Positions 5,350 to 5,387 of a stretch of DNA of 5,387 nucleotides are shown here, piece by piece. The notes beneath the pieces were generated by a model, which saw only the letters and a list, made by a program, of their open reading frames with translations, was not told the origin of the DNA and did no database searches. Made by a program: the position numbers and the translations under genes. The stretch is from an uncultured Acetobacteraceae bacterium (GTDB lineage Bacteria; Pseudomonadota; Alphaproteobacteria; Acetobacterales; Acetobacteraceae): assembly GCA_937930165.1 (NCBI GenBank), contig CALGVL010000228.1, positions 1-5,387 on the forward strand. Reading direction: 5' to 3'. Positions within the stretch are counted from its first letter, which is position 1; the number at the start of each line of letters is the position of its first letter.

Positions 5350-5378
5350 GGGCGTGGCCGGCTTCGCCGGCCGCGCCC
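5350..5378. repeat. Strong 12-bp hairpin with CTTCG loop, REP-like
   Basis: GGGCGT (5350-5355) plus GGCCGG (5356-5361) pair with CCGGCC (5367-5372) plus GCGCCC (5373-5378), with one T-G wobble, around the loop CTTCG. The stem is strong on both strands and no T-run follows on either side. The form resembles short extragenic palindromes spread through GC-rich genomes; it could also be a terminator for a gene beyond the window. Confidence 0.5.
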
Positions 5379-5387
5379 AACGGGTTG

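Larger units (their letters stand above)
5242..5387. other. Non-coding right end of the window
   Basis: After the palindrome that follows the receptor gene I see no credible gene up to the end of the window. Open frames on the minus strand here run into the receptor gene antisense, show no family motifs and have no ribosome binding site. The stretch holds the two hairpins listed separately. It may be the intergenic end of this locus. Confidence 0.5.

Noticed and set aside
1..5387. CRISPR array, tRNA, rRNA, insertion sequence or prophage elements
   Set aside because: I saw no regularly spaced repeats, no tRNA-like cloverleaf, no rRNA segment, and no transposase or integrase motif on either strand.

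Overview
The window is GC-rich (roughly 70% by eye) and densely coded, with very high GC at third codon positions and long open antisense frames opposite the real genes. The protein types (a Bug-type solute receptor with a twin-arginine-like leader, an M20D amidohydrolase, a creatininase-family enzyme and a ketopantoate-reductase-like enzyme) and the base composition fit a GC-rich alphaproteobacterium. A Roseomonas-like member of the Acetobacteraceae is my best guess; this is inference, because no rRNA or other marker gene is present.

Layout from left to right. Bases 1-195 hold the 3' end of a plus-strand gene, possibly of the DUF429 family. It converges on a minus-strand cluster across a short gap that holds an inverted repeat. 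The minus-strand cluster runs from 4107 down to 256, in transcription order: an M20D metal-dependent amidohydrolase, a creatininase-family amidohydrolase, a ketopantoate-reductase-like NAD(P)-dependent enzyme, and a two-module VOC (glyoxalase-like) protein. The first three genes overlap by 4 bases at each junction (GTGA, then ATGA). The VOC gene follows after 47 bases with its own strong ribosome binding site. Divergent from the cluster, across a 134-base region, lies a plus-strand gene for an exported Bug/TctC-family solute receptor (4242-5225). The last 162 bases have no convincing gene but hold three clear inverted repeats.

Read together, the genes look like a small accessory catabolic unit. 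A periplasmic receptor binds a small carboxylate-like or amide-like compound, two different amidohydrolases cut amide or lactam bonds, a reductase handles a 2-oxo/2-hydroxy intermediate, and a VOC protein acts last or has an accessory role. The substrate cannot be read from the sequence. No membrane transporter components and no regulator are inside the window. The divergent intergenic region carries a heptamer present three times and an imperfect palindrome, which are candidate operator sites. The other points worth a second look are the consistently altered motifs of the creatininase-family protein and a 12-bp TTCG-loop hairpin near the right end.
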